Shown piece after piece: positions 26,096 through 36,560 of a stretch of DNA of 64,000 nucleotides. The DNA is from Saccopteryx bilineata. Lineage: Eukaryota > Chordata > Mammalia > Chiroptera > Emballonuridae. Made by a program: the position numbers and the translations under genes. Within the stretch, counting starts at the first letter, position 1, and every line of letters begins with the position of its first letter. The stretch is from positions 51,263,795-51,327,794 of the forward strand of contig NC_089498.1 of the NCBI RefSeq assembly GCF_036850765.1, read 5' to 3'. The notes below the pieces were generated by a model. It was not told where the DNA came from. It was given only the letters and a program-made list of their open reading frames with translations, and did not search any database.

Positions 26096-27616
26096 AAATA
26101 TAAAGAGATTAGTGTAGTTTCTGGAGCATACAAAATACTCACATAGCATTATAATTTTTTTTCACTATTTCCTTCTCATTGTTCTCATAGCTTTCAGCTT
26201 CTAACGGTTTTTATTTTTTTCTACACTGAGTGTGTGCTTGGGGAGAGATGAACATAACAACTGAAACACAGAGTATTAAAGCTTAGTACTAGCAATTAGA
26301 AAACATAATGTAATATATCAGTGTGCTCCATGTTTTGAATTGTATGTGTTAACTAATTTGATAATGTTAATTTTGAGCTTTTAATAATAAGTAGAATTTT
26401 CTAAAAAATTGAAATACAGAAACTCTTTTCAGTTTATTCAACCCTACTGTTCTTCCATATAGTCACAGGAAAAGTATTCGGGGGACCCCTGCTGAGAAAG
26501 ATGAGGTATAGTGGTAAGATTTGATGGGATTAAAAACAAGGGACCGTCCCCAGGTGCCCAGTGTTTCCTCTACCATCAGGTGGCTTAAGCTCTGCCTTGG
26601 TGGGGAAGAATCACTGGTCCTACTGAGCAAGGGCCCAGCAGGGGTGTCAGGCTCCAGAACTGTCATGCCATTACCATGGCCTCCAGTAGTCCAGCATAGT
26701 CTCTGCTCCTGGCTGTGCTCCACCTGGTGCTGGGCACCCAGACTTGTACTTGGGCCTGTACTTGGATCCACTGGCACCTGCACTTGGAGCTGTATGAGGA
26801 GCTTCATGGCTGCTATGGAGAGAGAACATAGGTGGACAAACACATGTTACTGAAATGGGCTTTTATATTTGACTTTTTTATTTATTTACCATGGGCATGG
26901 GAGAGTGCAGGTTTCCTTTCAAACTAACCAATCTTTTTCCTAATCTTTCATGGGCTTGTGCTACTTCCTTCCCCTATCCAATTCCCTTTCTGGATCTTTT
27001 GGGATTTTGTATCCTTTATCCAAAATGATCCTTTCCCCAAGCTACACTCTGCTCCTCTAACTTTTGTTGAACTTTTGGTTCCTACTGCTCATGGCTCAAA
27101 GTTTTGCCTCCCCATCTAGTTTCTACTCTGCATGTACTTACCTCCCCCCTGTGCCATCTTGGCTCCTTCTGGGCACATGCTCAGCACAGAAATTTTCCTT
27201 TTACTCTTTATCCCTTTTTGACATAGTCCAGGCCAATGGACTAATTGCTCTCTGGGGAAATTGGAAAGCCTGTTCTTCCTCCCTAAACAGGGGGACAGAG
27301 GGATGTTAACCTCTTGGTGGGGATTTGGATATCCCCTTGGGTATCCAAAGCTCTAACTTCTAGACTTAATTCAGATTAAGTATAACTTCCAGACTCAGGC
27401 CCAGCCAGTCCAGCTCCCCTTTCTTTTGTTAACTTCTAACTGCCTATGCTAACACTGAGATATACCCTGAGAATCACCCTACTTATCACTAAACAATCTA
27501 TAATCATATAGGCGCGTATAATTCTCTCCTGAAATCTTTGGGTCTCAGCATGCTTTGGAATTCAAACTCCCCTCAATTTATGAATGACAACATGAAAGGT
27601 ACACATAGAATGGATC
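26096..27616. other. Intronic sequence, unassigned
   Basis: Open frames occur around 26463-26853 on both strands and 27064-27309 on the plus strand, but I recognise no family. The less AT-rich composition at 26530-27440 could reflect an old retroelement interior; that is a guess. Confidence 0.3.
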
Positions 27617-27669
27617 TTATAACACAAGGGTCAGGAACCTATGGCTCGTGAGCCAGATGTGGCTCTTTT

Positions 27670-27850
27670 AAAAAAAAATTTATTTATTTATTTATTTTAG
27701 AGAGGAGAGGGAGAGACAGAGAGAGAGAAGAGGGGGGAGATGGAAGCATCAACTCCCATATGTGCATTGACCAGGCAAGCCTAGGGTTTTGAATTGGTGA
27801 CCTCAGCATTTCCAGGTTGACACTTTATCCACTGCGCCACCAAAGGTCAG
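27670..27850 (-). mobile_element. Short-type bat SINE inserted near the hAT 5' end
   Basis: Minus-strand short-type SINE (GCCTGACCTTTGGTGGCGCA head, CATATGGGAGTTGATGC). Perfect 17-18 bp TSD GCCAGATGTGGCTCTTTT at 27652-27669 and 27851-27868; the first G may belong to the SINE. The duplicated target is part of the hAT terminal region, so the hAT was there first. Confidence 0.95.
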
Positions 27851-28137
27851 GCCAGATGTGGCTCTTTTGATGGCTGCATCTGGCTCACAGATAAATCTTT
27901 AATAAAAATAATAATAACGTTAAAAATATAAAACATTCTCATGTATTACAATCCATTCATTTCCTACCGCTCATGTTCATGGTTGCAGGTGGCTGGAGCC
28001 AATCACAGCTGTCCTCTGGGACAACACCAAATTTTTATTGGATAATGCATAACATACATGGGTCATTGTGAGGTCAGGAAGTAAACTTCCCTCCTTTTAA
28101 TCAAGTAGTCAGCTAGCTAATTGCAGAAACCCTTTTG

Positions 28138-30308
28138 ATGAAGAAGATGGCTAAAAGAAGAAAAGATGAGGAGTATTGTACTTTTCAGCAGGAATGGACA
28201 GTGAATTTGCCTTTGTGGAGAGAGCAGGTTCTGCAGTGTGTCTAATATGCAATGATAAAATTGCATCGATGAAAGAGTCAAATATAAAGCAGCACTTCGA
28301 CACATGCCATACTACATTTGCATCAAAATATCCAGTGGGGGACAGCAGGAAGAAAGCATGTCAATAGCTACTGTGCAGAGTGCAAGCTAGTCAGCAGCAA
28401 CTCCGTGTTTGGACCCAACAAGGTGACTGGAATTTGGCTAGCTTTGCTGGTGTTTTAGCAAATGTGAGAAATGGAAAGCCATTCACAGATGGGGAGTATG
28501 CCAAAACATTCATACTTGATGTTGCCAATGAACTTTTTGACGACTTTTCGGATAAAGACAAGATAATCAAATGAATAAAAGACATGCCTCTATTGGCAAG
28601 AACTGTTCATGATTGTACCATCATGATGGCAAATCAAATTGAGGCAACACAAGTGATGGACATAAATGCAGCACCATTCTTTTCTCTTGCTTTGGATGAG
28701 TCAACAGACTTAAGCCATTTATCCCAGTTCAGTGTGATTGCAAGGTGTGCTGTAGGTGACACACTGTGAGAGGAAAGTCTTGCTGTTTTGCCTATGAAAG
28801 AAACAACAAGAGGGGAGGATTTATTCAAGTCTTTCACTGAGTTCGCTAAAGAAAAAAATCTACCGATGGATACACTTATTTCGGTGTGTACCGATGGTGC
28901 TCCGTGCATGGTGGGGAAAAACAGAGGATTTGTAGCACTTCTTCATGAACATGAAAAGAGACCCATCCTAAGTTTTCACTGCATCCTACATCAGGAGGTG
29001 CTTTGTGCTCAGATGTGTGGCAAGCAGCTTGGTGAGGTGATGTTGCTGGTCATTCGGGTGGTCAACTTTATTGTTGCCCAAGCTTTAAATGATTGCCAGT
29101 TTAAAACACTGCTGGATGAAGTTGGGAATAATTATCCTGGTTTGCTTCTGCACAGCAATGTGCGTTGGTTGACAAGAGGGAAGGTGCTCAGGCATTTCGC
29201 AGCTTGTCTGAGCGAAATCCGGACTTTTCTTTTTTTCTTTTTTTATTTTTATTTATTCATTTTAGATAGGAGAGGGAGAGACAGAGAGAGAGAGAGAGAG
29301 AAAGAGAGGAGGAGAAACAGAGAGAGAGAAGGGGGGAGGAGCTGGAAGCATGAACTCCTATATGTGCCTTGACCAGGCAAGCCCAGTGTTTCGAACCGGC
29401 GACCTCAGCATTTCCAGGTAGACGCTTTATCCACTGCGCCACCACAGGTCAGGCCCTGACTTTCCTTGAAATGAAAAATGTTGAGCATCCTGAGTTAGCT
29501 AACACTGAAGTTCTACTATCTTGTGGACATGACTGAACATATGAACCAGCTCAATGTGAAAATGCAAGACATTGGAAATACAATCTTATTCCTTCAACAA
29601 GCAATGTTTGCATTTGAAAACAAGCTGAAACTCTTCATTGCCGACATTGAAACAGGTCATTTACTACACTTTGAAAAACTGGGAGAGTTTAAAGATACAT
29701 GCACAGCAAGTGACCCTGCTCAACATCTTGATCTCCAGCAGCTAGCGTACTTCACATCTAATCTCCTACAGTCATTCAAAGCATGCTTTGGAGAATTTTG
29801 TGAGTGCACTCATCTTTTTAAGTTCATCACCCATCCACACGAGTGTGCAGTAGACAGCGCGGACCTGAGTTACATCCCTGGTGTCTCCGTCAGAGATTTT
29901 GAGCTATAAGCTGCTGACCTGAAGGCCTCAGACAAGTGGGTGAATAAATTCAAGTCACTGAATGAAGATTTGAAAAGACTTGCACGACAGCAAGCAGAGT
30001 TGGCGAGCAAACACAAGTGGGGAGAAATGAAAAAACTTCAACCTGCAGACCAGCTGATTGTCAAAACTTGGAACGTGCTTCCCATCACATATCAAACACT
30101 GCAGCGTGTGAGTATTGCTGTACTGAAAATGTTTGGCTCTACATATGCATGTGAGCAGTCTTTCTCACATCTAAAGATTGTTAAGACCAACCTATATTCA
30201 TGTTTAATGGATAGAAGTCTCAACGCCTGCATGAAGTTTAACCTCACTATGTATCAACAAGATTACAAAGCCATCAACAAAGCCATGCAGCACCAGAAGT
30301 CGAATTAA
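28138..30308 (+). pseudogene. hAT transposase pseudogene (BED finger, Charlie/GTF2IRD2-type)
   Basis: Start chosen at ATG 28138 (MKKMAKRRKDEEY...). The product would excise and insert the element through an RNase H-like fold. Visible parts: a BED-type zinc finger (VCLICND...QHFDTCH, near 28243-28310); a first catalytic-aspartate block ALDESTD (about 28693); a CTDGAPCMVG block (about 28893) and FHCILHQE; and the C-terminal hAT dimerisation motif STYACEQSFS (about 30138). It resembles the transposase-derived tail of human GTF2IRD2. It is broken by a one-base deletion near 28203, in-frame stops at 28365 (TAG), 28572 (TGA), 28767 (TGA) and 29907 (TAA), a SINE at 29229-29455 and a frameshift near 29509. 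The two TGA stops look like decayed CGA arginine codons. It cannot make an active protein as it stands. Confidence 0.9.
29229..29455 (-). mobile_element. Short-type bat SINE inserted in the transposase frame
   Basis: Minus-strand short-type SINE with GCCTGACCTGTGGTGGCGCA head, GAAACACTGGGCTTGCC, a long GA-rich middle and a T-rich left end. Flanking CGGACTTTTC and CTGACTTTCC look like a diverged TSD. The transposase resumes as LEMKNVEHPEL right after it. Confidence 0.9.
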
Positions 30309-30534
30309 TGGTTAGAAGTACTTTATTCATCATTGGTTAGCAACAGCATAACAACTTTATTAAAAAGAATTCAGAGACTTATTATATTTTAAAGGTGTTG
30401 GTCTTACATAAAATGCACACATTTACTTGTATTTATTGTTAAACATATTGTTTGGCTTTCATGGAATTACATTTTAAAATATGTTGCATTCATGGCTCTC
30501 TCAGCCAAAAAGGTTCCTGATCCCTGCTATAGCA

Positions 30535-31032
30535 CCTCTAGAGAATCTAGGGCAGAGATTGGAAAACAAACATATCTGTACTTCCTTAGCATTACATATG
30601 AATATTTAATTAACTAAATAGAGAAAATAAAAGCTACAGATTTCCTTTTGGTAAATTGACATTAGGCTTTGTGACTGAGTTTTCTGTTAATTTATGACTT
30701 TAGTTTTAAGAACATTTTATTTTAAATTTATATATATAAGTGTTTTGACTAGTCTTCGTCTATAAGGGAAGTCAATATTTACATTTTAATTTTTTTATCT
30801 TCAAAAGGTATATTAGTTCACAATGTTTGAGGTAGTTATAGCTCAGAGCCATTAAGCAACTTGATCAAGACTGCAGAGCTGTATACAAATGAAATCAGAG
30901 TTGAACCCAGGTCTGGTTAACTCCAAACTGCCTGCCTTTGCCACTGCAGAGAACTCTTAGTACTAAGTTAGAGTTATAAAAATAAAAAGCCCATAAGAAT
31001 TTCTTAGTGCATCTCCTTCATTACAAAGTAAT
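30535..31032. other. Intron with a MIR fragment at about 30800-30960
   Basis: CAATGTTTGAGGTAGTTATAG, AGAGCCATTAAGCAACTTGATC and GAGTTGAACCCAGGTCTGG match the 3' half of MIR on the plus strand. The rest is AT-rich and unassigned. Confidence 0.6.
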
Positions 31033-31038
31033 GACAAG

Positions 31039-31359
31039 TGTGGACAAGTCCTGCTGGGGGTGAGGACGATGGAGACACAAACACCTGACTCCAGGGACCA
31101 GGTTCAGTGACGTAGATCCACTTTATTCAGGAAGTAAGCTAGCTTTTATACATGGGTTCAGCCTATAGGGTGTTATAGCATGTCCTTCATAGCCAATGGC
31201 TGAAAAGATCAGGGTGCTGCATGGTTGGTGCTGAGTCACTTCCTTATAGCGGGCAAGCTTCCTTCCTGGGTGTGCCCAGGAGGCTTCTGGGAGCTGGAGT
31301 ATTCTCACAGCATTGCATCAGCCACAGCTGCTAGGAATGTGCTCTGCACTCCACCCACA
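31039..31359 (-). repeat. 3' LTR of the ERVK-like element
   Basis: On the minus strand runs TGTGGGTGGAGTGCAG...TTGTCCACA. Contains the polyadenylation signal as GAATAAAG (complement of CTTTATTC near 31123-31130). Same length as the other LTR, with no net insertion or deletion. Confidence 0.92.
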
Positions 31360-31377
31360 GCTCCCCCTTCTCTTTTA
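31360..31377 (-). other. Polypurine tract of the ERVK-like element
   Basis: On the minus strand AAAAGAGAAGGGGGAGC directly precedes the 3' LTR, the position where plus-strand DNA synthesis is primed in retroviruses. Confidence 0.85.
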
Positions 31378-33436
31378 ATTTAGGCCATTTGGACTTGATG
31401 AATGAAACCTTGCTGTTGTTGTAGCTTCTGAATGCTACGCATTATGCAACAGAACCCTAGTAGAACTAAAATAACTATAATTAAACAATGAGGCAAGCTT
31501 CTGTAATGTTTGACTAGTTAGGAAATAGAATGGGGGTCTTAAACAGGGGATTCCTCCTAGGGTTTGGGATGTCATTTCCCTCCCATTGTGTTACAGAGAC
31601 CTTCTAGGTGCCATTAAACACAGTTCCATTTTGATTATAAAAAATGGATGTAGGTTCATGCATGCCACCTTCCCACAAAAGTCCCAGTGTCCAAACACAA
31701 AACTGATGGCTTACCATGGACTGCGTACTGCATAGGGTTGCAAGGCATATTACACAAATTACAACAATTATAAAGGTACATTTCACCAGTGTCTGAGCAC
31801 TTTGGCAAAAGCACAAAATGTCCTCAGCCTTCTTTCTAGCCATGGGAAAAGGTTCCCAGGGTAGGGGAAGGGCCTCCAGCAAAGGTGCCCTCCTCCCCCA
31901 TCAGGGTATTTCATTGTCCAAAATCCATAAGTCCATCCAACAAAGGAGCCAGTGCTCACTTGGGTCGTAGTCCAGGAAATCAGTCCATGCACATGAGGCC
32001 TCAGCCACCCTCCTCATTCCTGCCATCCTGGCAGGTCTCACACTGTCCCAAAGAGGAGCACGTGACAATTGTAGTCAGCATTTCTATCTCTGCTCCGGAG
32101 AGCATGATGGCATTCACCCCTATGACCCAAAATATCAGTGAACCCACTAGCGGCTTAGCAGGCACTCCCTGCCATTCCAGCAGCCACTTGGCGATGCAAG
32201 CCTGGCTTCTGTTCATCCTCCCTCCACAGCTGCTGCCGTTTATCTTCTGGAGTCTGCGAATCGCAACTCCAGCCCAATTCTCCTCATCCTCCAAAGATGA
32301 ACTGAAAACACCAGTTTGCACTGCGGGGCTTGAACCCTGGGCTGCCACTGCCTGCGTCTGGGATCAGTGGTCACTATAGCACACATAAGCAAGAACAGAG
32401 CACCAGGGCCTGGCGGCCTGTCAAGCACAATTTTCTGGCCCGCCCCTCCACATTCCCCCAGGTGATGGGGCATGCACAGAGGCTGAAGGTCTTCTTCTGG
32501 AGTATTGAGGACCTCCTCCCCTCAGGTGTAGTCAGTGTGGAGAAGGCCAGGGCAGTGGCTTTGGACGGGTGAAGACTGAACCACTTAGTGGGTGCCCAAG
32601 AAACCCTGTCATGCAAGTTGGAGGGTTCCTGGGATCCAAACTGGCTGAAAAACACAAGCATAACCTCTCCCTTGTGTTAGAAGAGGGTGTGATCCCCACC
32701 ACTGTGCTATGGCTGGGTCCTTCCAGTGTCATTTCAGAGAGAGGGGCGGGGAGAGAGAGAGAGCAAGAGATACAGCAAAACAGACAAGACAGACAGACAG
32801 AAAAAAGACACATGGGGGCGTATATGCTGGCCCATGGGGCTGCAGCAGGAACACGTGTTGAATAAAATGGCATCTGAGAGGCTGGGGTGGGGCATTGAGC
32901 CCCGGCAGGGAATGCGAAAGTAGAGACTTCCGCTTTTTCCAGCAGCAGAGCTGATGGCACAGTTAGCAATTTGGTTGGTTTCATTTATGCATGCTCAACC
33001 ATGATTTTGTCAAACTCGGAGGCTAAACTACTTTCTTCCTCAGTGGAGGGGGGCGAATAGGGAGGTACGGGCTCCACTGAAAGAGGAGTAGCCTGCAGGA
33101 CCCCAGGGACCAGCGGAGGGTCCTCAGCAGGAGCACTGGCCAAGCAGGCGCGTATTGCCAATAAGGAATGAGGCTGAGAGGGAAGGTTTGCCCCCCATGC
33201 ACCTCGGCTAAACGAACATGTCAGAGCTCAGGCCCAAGTATCCGGGTCCCAGAGCGGTGCGTCCTCAATCCAGGGGTTAAAACCAGAGAGAATCTCCCAG
33301 TAAGTACAGAGACCCTTTTCACAAACTTTAACTCACCTACTCTGCAATAGGGCATGGAGGGCTCGAGAGTGGGGGTGAGGGTTTCCCATTGCAGAGGGTC
33401 ACTCACCCGTCCCTTGGATGCCGGTTAGGCCCCTGA
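31378..33436 (-). other. Internal region of the ERVK-like element, no recognisable viral genes
   Basis: Contains only short open frames. A purine/pyrimidine-rich stretch at 32745-32810 resembles simple sequence. No protease, reverse transcriptase, integrase or envelope motif was identified by eye; fragments too decayed to recognise may remain. Confidence 0.6.
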
Positions 33437-33452
33437 CCGATGTTGGGCGCCA
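33437..33452 (-). other. Primer binding site, lysine tRNA type
   Basis: On the minus strand TGGCGCCCAACATCGG, two bases after the 5' LTR. The first eleven bases match the 3' end complement of tRNA-Lys as used by betaretroviruses and ERVK. Confidence 0.88.
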
Positions 33453-33454
33453 GT

Positions 33455-33775
33455 TGTGGACAAATCCTGCCAGGGGTGAGGACAATGGAGACACAAAGAC
33501 CCGACTCTGGGGACCAGGTTTAGTGACGCAGATACACTTTATTCAGGAAGTAAGCTAGCTTATAAACATGGGTTCAGCTTATAGGATGTTACAGCGTGTT
33601 CCTCAAAGCCAATGGCTGAAAAGATCAGGGAGCTGCGTGGTTGGCGCTAAGTCACTTCCTTATAGCAGACCAGCTTCCTTCCTGGGTGTGCCCAGGAGAT
33701 TTCTGGGAGCTGGAGTATTCTCACAGCCTTGCATCAGCCACAGCTGCTAGGAATGCGCTCTGCGCTCCACCCACA
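33455..33775 (-). repeat. 5' LTR of the ERVK-like element
   Basis: Pairs with 31039-31359. TG...CA ends, GAATAAAG polyadenylation signal, immediately flanked on the + strand by the GACAAG target duplication at 33776-33781. Confidence 0.92.
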
Positions 33776-33781
33776 GACAAG

Positions 33782-33977
33782 CCTGAGCAGTGGTTGTGCA
33801 GTGGATAGTGTTGACTTGGAATGCTGAAGTTGCTGGTTCGAAACTCCAGGCTTGCCTGGTCAAGGCACATATGGGAGTTGATGCTTCCTGCTCCTCACCG
33901 CACTCTCTCTCTCTCTCTCTCTTCCCTCCCTCCTCTAAAATGGATAAACGAATAAAATCTTAAAATTATTACAAAAT
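33782..33977 (+). mobile_element. Short-type bat SINE, pre-dating the ERV
   Basis: Plus-strand SINE: CCTGAGCAGTGGTTGTGCAG, CTTGCCTGGTCAAGGCACAT, ATGGGAGTTGATGCTTCC, (CT)n and A-rich tail. Its right TSD AAGTAATGACGAAG (33978-33991) matches AAGTAATGACAAG at 31026-31038, which is now on the far side of the ERV. The provirus therefore inserted at the junction of the left TSD and the SINE head. Confidence 0.9.
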
Positions 33978-34015
33978 AAGTAATGACGAAGAGGTCCAGA
34001 GGGTTTATGATCCAG

Positions 34016-34733
34016 AGCAGTGATTTTCAACCTTTTTCAGCTCATGGCACATACAAGCTAATTACTAAAATTTGCAGCTCACCAAATATATATATATTTT
34101 GTTGATTTGACAAAAAAATATAGGTATAATTTTGACACTGGATGGTGTCAGGAGGGTTTTGTTATGTTGGCTATTGTCATTTATTAATTTCTGTGTCTCT
34201 GTAAGGCCAGGGGTGCCACCGTCATGGCCACGCACAGGCAGGTTTCCATTTTATTTGGACAGACTGTAAAGAAACACTGGTGGGCCATTTCTTTATTCTA
34301 GCCTAGCACCTGGCAGGTGGGTAAAAACACACAGGGCACCAAAACCCACTCATTCAGCACTCACAAAGCTACTGACAAATCTGGGTTTTCCTAAAATCAA
34401 AGGCCCCCCACCAGCTCAGTCCCCTCTGTTCCCCATCTCCTTCTCTCTGCACAACGTCTGCACAAACTGGCTTCTCCTCCAGCCTCTGCATCTTGACTAC
34501 TTCCTTTCTCACCTTTCTTGTTATTAAAACTTTTTGGCGTGAAAACCCCTCCTTCAGAAAACGTTAACATACCCAAGCCCCTTCCCAAGCAGGAAGGTAA
34601 TTAGCCATTTCACATGGTGGGCAGCACCATTTTTAACAAAGTGAGCATAAAAATCACATTTTACAAACTTATTTGCCCGACAGCCTCTTTCAGCACACCA
34701 GAGCACTGAGGCACACTAGTGGAATGTCGCTGA
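34016..34733. mobile_element. hAT-type MITE split by a solo LTR
   Basis: Left part CAGTGATTTTCAACCTTTTTC...GCTCATGGCACATAC...GACAAAAAAATATAGG and right part GAGGCACACTAGTGGAATGTCGCTG are the two ends of a fold-back hAT-like element, interrupted at 34200 by LTR copy 3. The target duplication is not clear. Confidence 0.65.
34200..34682 (-). mobile_element. Solo LTR, family A copy 3
   Basis: On the minus strand begins TGTCGGGCAAATAAGTTTG and ends GGCCTTACA, with the shared CTTCCTGCTTGGGAAGGGGC segment and an AATAAAGAAATGGCCC polyadenylation region. 5-bp flanks GTCTC (34195-34199) and GCCTC (34683-34687) differ at one base. Confidence 0.75.
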
Positions 34734-36000
34734 TTTAAGCTAATATCACTAGAAAGGAGCAAAGCACAGGCCCACGTCTTCTGAAACCTAATTCTGTGCT
34801 CTCTCTCTCATTTTCCATGTTGACTTCTAATTTCTAGATATTCTTAAATTATTGTTCTTCGAAGTCACAGTTGTTGCAGATATCAAGCCAGTTTTCTAGC
34901 AGTTTCTGTTTCCTATATCAGCTCCCAAAATGTTTTGATGTAACGGTTTGGCTTTCTGTGTTTTTCCAATCAAATACTCGAGTGTTGGTAATGCGCACTT
35001 TCCCAGGTTCAAGCTGGGGGCTTTATTTACTTGGGCACAGCCAGCATCTGTTGTAATTCCTGGTTTCCTTAGCTGCCTTGAAGAGTAAAATAAGCAATTT
35101 TATTGTAAATTAATGGCCCCAATCTTATTCTGCTTTATTCACTGAGGGAAATCATATAGTTAACTGCAATTTCAGTTATTTTCAACACACTTTCAGGGAA
35201 TTCTTTCGTAGGAGCCAGCCAGCATGCCTGGCTTTGCTGCATCCAGACGGCCTCAGGGATTAGAGTCGGACAATACTCAAGGAACCGCTTCCCGAGTCAA
35301 AACAAATTACCTTGCTGTCTGCCTGAGCATTTACAGAGTTACACATCTTCTGGACAAGATTTGTAGGTATCATGTTTTGGTAAATCAAGGGTTTGAAGCA
35401 TGCTAGAGAAATTCACAAGGTAGACATAGTTGCCTTCTTTTTATTGAAGGCAACTCAATTCAAGGAAAAAGAAATTCAGAGCTTTGGGCAGACTATAAAG
35501 ATCTGGAAAACTATAAATGTGATGGTTTTGCCTCCCCCCCCCAGAGATAGAAATGTAATGTTTTTAATTGTTTGTTTAGTACCTAGACTTATATCTTAAC
35601 TGATTTTATAAAGGATATGTGTGTTATATCATTATATAAGAATTAGAAATAGGCAAGGCATCATTTTATGTTCGGAATTTTGTAGATTATGTTTTACAAG
35701 CTAGATAAAATGAAGGCACAAAAGTTTGAGAGAGTGAGTTGGAGGGAAAGGGAAAGAGGGGAAAGGTGAAGGAAGGAAAGGCAGGATTTCAAACAGATCC
35801 AGGCTCTGTGCAACGAGCTCTTGGTCCCTTGTCCCCCATATTCTAATCATTGAAGTTAAAGAAATTAATCCCTACTTATATTATTAGTTCGTACACTGAA
35901 GAGGAAGCCTGCATTCAGACACTATGAATGACAGTTTCTTTGTCAGTAGCCCAGTCAACATTCCTGCTGGTCCCACTCTGGCAGTAACTGAAGAACCAGT
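34734..36000. other. Intronic sequence, nothing recognised
   Basis: Two short C runs (about 35533-35542) and a purine-rich stretch at 35720-35785. No gene or named repeat. Confidence 0.4.
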
Positions 36001-36360
36001 AAAATGTCTGAGTGTGTGGGCACCGGAGTCAGAAAACTCTGAGTTCAAATCTTTTTGCTACTGATTGTATCCATTATCTCTCTGCACCTTGGATTTCCCC
36101 TCCATAAAATGGAAGGCAGCTTAGTTACTCTAGAAGGAAACCTCCTATTTGGAATTTCAAATCTACCAATTATATGCTGTGTTTCTTTAGGCAAGTTGCT
36201 TAATATCTCTGTGCCTTCAATTCAGTACTTAAAATACAGATAGTAATAGTGCCTCTCTCATAGCCATACTGAAGTATTACACAAGATTATATTTGTAAAG
36301 TAGTTATCATAGTGTCCGGCACATAGAGAGCTCTCAGCACAGGCTAGGTCTCTTTATCAT
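36001..36360 (+). repeat. Two MIR fragments in the same orientation
   Basis: First, about 36005-36125: CACCGGAGTCAGAAAACTCTG, GAGTTCAAATC, CTCTGCACCTTGGATTTCCCC, TAAAATGGAAG. Second, about 36150-36350: AGGCAAGTTGCTTAATATCTCTG, GTGCCTCTCTCATAG, GTAAAGTAGTTATCATAGTGTCCGGC. The order of segments shows two separate insertions or a partial duplication. Confidence 0.65.
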
Positions 36361-36368
36361 TCACTAGC

Positions 36369-36560
36369 CCAATGGTTTTCACCTGGAAGTGACCTTGTCC
36401 ACCAGTGGGATATTAGGCAACATCTAGAAGCATTTTATTTGTCACATTAGAGGGAAATTAGATGCCAGGGATGCTGCTAAACATCCTGCAATGCACAGGA
36501 TCATCTACACAGCAAAGTATCTGTCCCCAAATGTCAATACTGTGTCAGCCTCTCTGGCAA
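36369..36560. mobile_element. hAT-Charlie type MITE
   Basis: CAATGGTTTTCACCTGG start, then AGGCAACATCTAGAAGC, CCAGGGATGCTGCTAAACATCC and TGCAATGCACAGGAT, a combination typical of a common mammalian Charlie-derived short element. I do not assign the exact name. Confidence 0.65.

Larger units (their letters stand above)
27625..30526 (+). mobile_element. Autonomous-type hAT DNA transposon, inactivated
   Basis: The ends are imperfect terminal inverted repeats: CAAGGGTCAGGAACCTATGG at the left and the complement of AAGGTTCCTGATCCCTG at the right. It is flanked by an 8-bp target duplication typical of hAT elements, TTATAACA (27617-27624) and CTATAGCA (30527-30534), with two transitions. It encloses a hAT transposase frame (28138-30308) and two later SINE insertions (27670-27850 and 29229-29455). 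Without these it would be about 2.5 kb, a usual size for an autonomous hAT. The 52793 MITE shares both ends. Confidence 0.9.
31039..33775 (-). mobile_element. Short, gene-less ERVK-like endogenous retrovirus
   Basis: Two direct 321-bp LTRs (31039-31359 and 33455-33775) with TG...CA ends enclose 2095 bp. A perfect 6-bp target duplication GACAAG (31033-31038 and 33776-33781) flanks the element; six bases is typical of class II (betaretrovirus-like) elements. A lysine-tRNA primer site and a polypurine tract set the orientation as minus, antisense to PRKG1. I find no intact or recognisable gag, pol or env: the longest frames are under about 150 codons and lack catalytic motifs. It is best seen as a deleted or non-autonomous element. 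By hand count the LTRs differ at about 32 of 321 aligned positions (about 10 percent), so the insertion is old. Confidence 0.9.

Noticed and set aside
28117..28305. Minus-strand frame overlapping the transposase
   Set aside because: Shadow of the plus-strand hAT coding sequence.
31604..32984. Open frames inside the ERVK-like element as surviving viral genes
   Set aside because: Short, overlapping on both strands, and lacking recognisable retroviral motifs.
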